Below, piece by piece: positions 62,771 through 64,000 of a stretch of 64,000 nt of DNA. Under the pieces are notes generated by a model that saw only the letters and a list, made by a program, of their open reading frames with translations, had not been told where the DNA came from and made no database searches. Positions within the stretch are counted from its first letter, which is position 1; each line of letters opens with the position of its first letter. The stretch comes from Mesobacillus jeotgali. GTDB lineage: Bacteria > Bacillota > Bacilli > Bacillales > Cytobacillaceae. The stretch is from the NCBI RefSeq assembly GCF_900166585.1, contig NZ_FVZC01000009.1, positions 372,001-436,000 on the forward strand, in the 5' to 3' direction. The translations under genes were made by a program, and so were the position numbers.

Positions 62771-63239
62771 ACGGATATCTTTCACCCAGTTTTTTAAATA
62801 CCGGCTTTGCATATTTTCTGGTCCTTGCTGTGTCTGCGGTTTCCTGTAATTCCCTTAATCCAGTGTATGTTGACAATAATTTTTTTGCGGTGGTCAAAGA
62901 TATCGAGGATCTTGGATTTCTGACAGACTGATCAAGCTTCCCCAGGTGGGGCAGCTGCTCAAAATCCTGTTTAGTTGGCGGGATATGAAACGTATACTCA
63001 CCACAAGCTACCAGAACGTCGGACTGCTGTTGGCTGTTCCGTGGATTATTGGAAAAATGAAGGCCAGTTTTTTTTGCTTTTCCTTCTTTAAGCATTTTTT
63101 TTATCGCATCATGTTTTAACTGATAGAGAAATTTCGGATTGGGAGCAGTCTTGGCATGACGGTTCACAGTGAAGATTGCTTGTGAGAGGTTCTCAATCGT
63201 TGGACGGAGTTGAGGAATATAGTTCCTTTCATTATTCAA
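62769..63239 (-). CDS. ykyB: YkyB-family protein
   Basis: A 156-residue basic soluble protein (NNERNYIPQLRPTIENLSQA near the start; IFTVNRHAKTAPNPKFLYQL). This is the YkyB family, function unknown. TTG at 63239 follows AAAGGAG by 9 bases; the upstream ATG at 63275 would put that site inside the gene. Convergent with cheV. Confidence 0.87.
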   Translation of the reverse strand: MNNERNYIPQLRPTIENLSQAIFTVNRHAKTAPNPKFLYQLKHDAIKKMLKEGKAKKTGLHFSNNPRNSQQQSDVLVACGEYTFHIPPTKQDFEQLPHLGKLDQSVRNPRSSISLTTAKKLLSTYTGLRELQETADTARTRKYAKPVFKKLGERYP

Positions 63240-63344
63240 TGGAATAGGCTCCTTTCTTGAATAGGGCTTATGCAAGTCCTTTTAACCATATTTCTATTAT
63301 ACCCTTAATATGGCTATTTGAAAAATAGGAGCATTTAAGTGATA

Positions 63345-63842
63345 CTATCGACTTATTTTTACTCTTGTTCCATTCGATACCTGTCGTGCTAATTCGAGAA
63401 CATCTTTGTTATACATGCGTATACAGCCTTTTGAAACCTCCTTACCAATGGATGCAGGGTTATTTGTTCCATGAATGCCATAACCGAGTTTTGACAGGGA
63501 TAGCCACATTACCCCATAAGGGCCGCCGGGATTAGGCTCCCTGTTTACAATCACATATTCTCCGACAGGGGTTTGGGTCAGCATTTTCCCTATGCCCACT
63601 GGGTAGGTTTTTACCAGCCTGCCGTTTCGGAATAAACTTAGCCTCTTACCGCTTAAAGATACCGATATCGAGTAAGGGATGGCAGAAGGATCCGGGAGTC
63701 CGGGAATCAAAATACGCTGGCCGGGATATATTAGCACCGGATTAATGATACCGGGATTTACTGAAAGGATTTGCCGAAGCGTGCGGCGGTAATTTGAGGC
63801 AATCACGGCAAGGGACTCTCCTGGTTTCACAATATGATACAT
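63345..63842 (-). CDS. ykuD: L,D-transpeptidase YkuD with LysM domain
   Basis: A 165-residue enzyme. LysM wall-binding domain at residues 1-50 ([28 protein letters not shown]), YkuD catalytic domain at 55-165 with [10 protein letters not shown] and the active-site cysteine in SKGCIRMYN. It makes 3-3 peptidoglycan cross-links and is a sporulation-stage protein in B. subtilis. No signal peptide, as in the B. subtilis enzyme. AGGAGGAGATC precedes the ATG. Confidence 0.93.
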   Translation of the reverse strand: MYHIVKPGESLAVIASNYRRTLRQILSVNPGIINPVLIYPGQRILIPGLPDPSAIPYSISVSLSGKRLSLFRNGRLVKTYPVGIGKMLTQTPVGEYVIVNREPNPGGPYGVMWLSLSKLGYGIHGTNNPASIGKEVSKGCIRMYNKDVLELARQVSNGTRVKISR

Positions 63843-64000
63843 TAAGATCTCCTCCTCTGCATCAGTTTATGCTGGAAGGATGGGAAGGGCACCTGACGAG
63901 TCTTGGTGTCGATTTTTAGCGAAAAAATGTAAAAATTTAAAAAATAGTATCGTTTTTCCTTTTTTAAAAAGGTAAAATGGGAATATAAAACTATTTCGGA

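Overview
The window is chromosomal DNA from a spore-forming, low-GC member of the Bacillaceae (Mesobacillus/Cytobacillus-like rather than B. subtilis itself). The evidence is the gene set: an alpha/beta SASP, SigI/RsgI, KinE-like and Spo0E-like phosphorelay proteins, ClpE under CtsR boxes, ptsHI, cheV, ykyB and ykuD. Many genes keep the order I remember from the B. subtilis sigI-to-ykuD region (sigI-rsgI-sspD-ktrD-ykrP-kinE-mtn genes-spo0E-mhqR-clpE-ykvI-ykvS-ptsHI-ykwB/C-patA-cheV-ykyB-ykuD), with accessory blocks between them. Strand usage is mixed, transcription units are short, and most end in clear Rho-independent terminators.

Layout. 0-8 kb: 3' end of nhaC, a roughly 9.5-copy array of a 52-bp tandem repeat, an RND efflux permease, a two-gene SDR/aldehyde-dehydrogenase operon behind a candidate CcpA site, and a small membrane protein. 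8-16 kb: a secreted DUF5667 protein, sigI-rsgI, sspD, ktrD, a DUF3905 protein, two overlapping tiny genes and a B12-binding radical SAM protein. 16-24 kb: membrane acyltransferase, a 2-oxoacid:ferredoxin oxidoreductase packed into two fused genes, a PAS histidine kinase and an ArsR-DUF2087 regulator. 23.4-29.2 kb: a MITE, then methionine salvage (mtnU, mtnE, SAM-I riboswitch, mtnWXBD). 29.4-41 kb: spo0E-like gene, fixABCX, a hemerythrin protein behind a near-ideal FNR promoter, an MFS exporter, an APH-like kinase, TPM/LemA, a MarR regulator and an M3 peptidase. 42-51 kb: SwrC-like RND pump, clpE, ykvI with a second MITE copy, a lipoprotein, a CPBP protease and small conserved genes. 51-64 kb: a second Spo0E-like gene, a MoxR/DUF58/membrane-protein operon, ptsHI, ykwB, ykwC, patA, a DinB protein, cheV, ykyB and ykuD.

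How the genes fit together. Three modules point to redox flexibility: the fused 2-oxoacid:ferredoxin oxidoreductase makes reduced ferredoxin, FixABCX can couple NADH oxidation to ferredoxin and quinone reduction, and the hemerythrin gene has an FNR box centred 41.5 bp upstream of the predicted start. KinE-like kinase and two Spo0E-like phosphatases give opposing inputs to the sporulation phosphorelay. The methionine-salvage genes are complete from the enolase step to the dioxygenase, with aminotransferase and omega-amidase, but mtnA and mtnK are not in the window.

Most notable non-genic signals: (i) a MITE with GGCTSTTTTC ends in two inverted copies, each immediately after a stop codon and flanked by an 8-bp target duplication (one perfect, one 7/8); (ii) the 52-bp tandem array; (iii) a roughly 118-bp foldable repeat between the SAM riboswitch and mtnW; (iv) a CtsR box lying within the 17-bp spacer of the clpE promoter. 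I did not find a clearly novel defence or biosynthetic system; the window is mainly core Bacillaceae chromosome with a few under-described operons.
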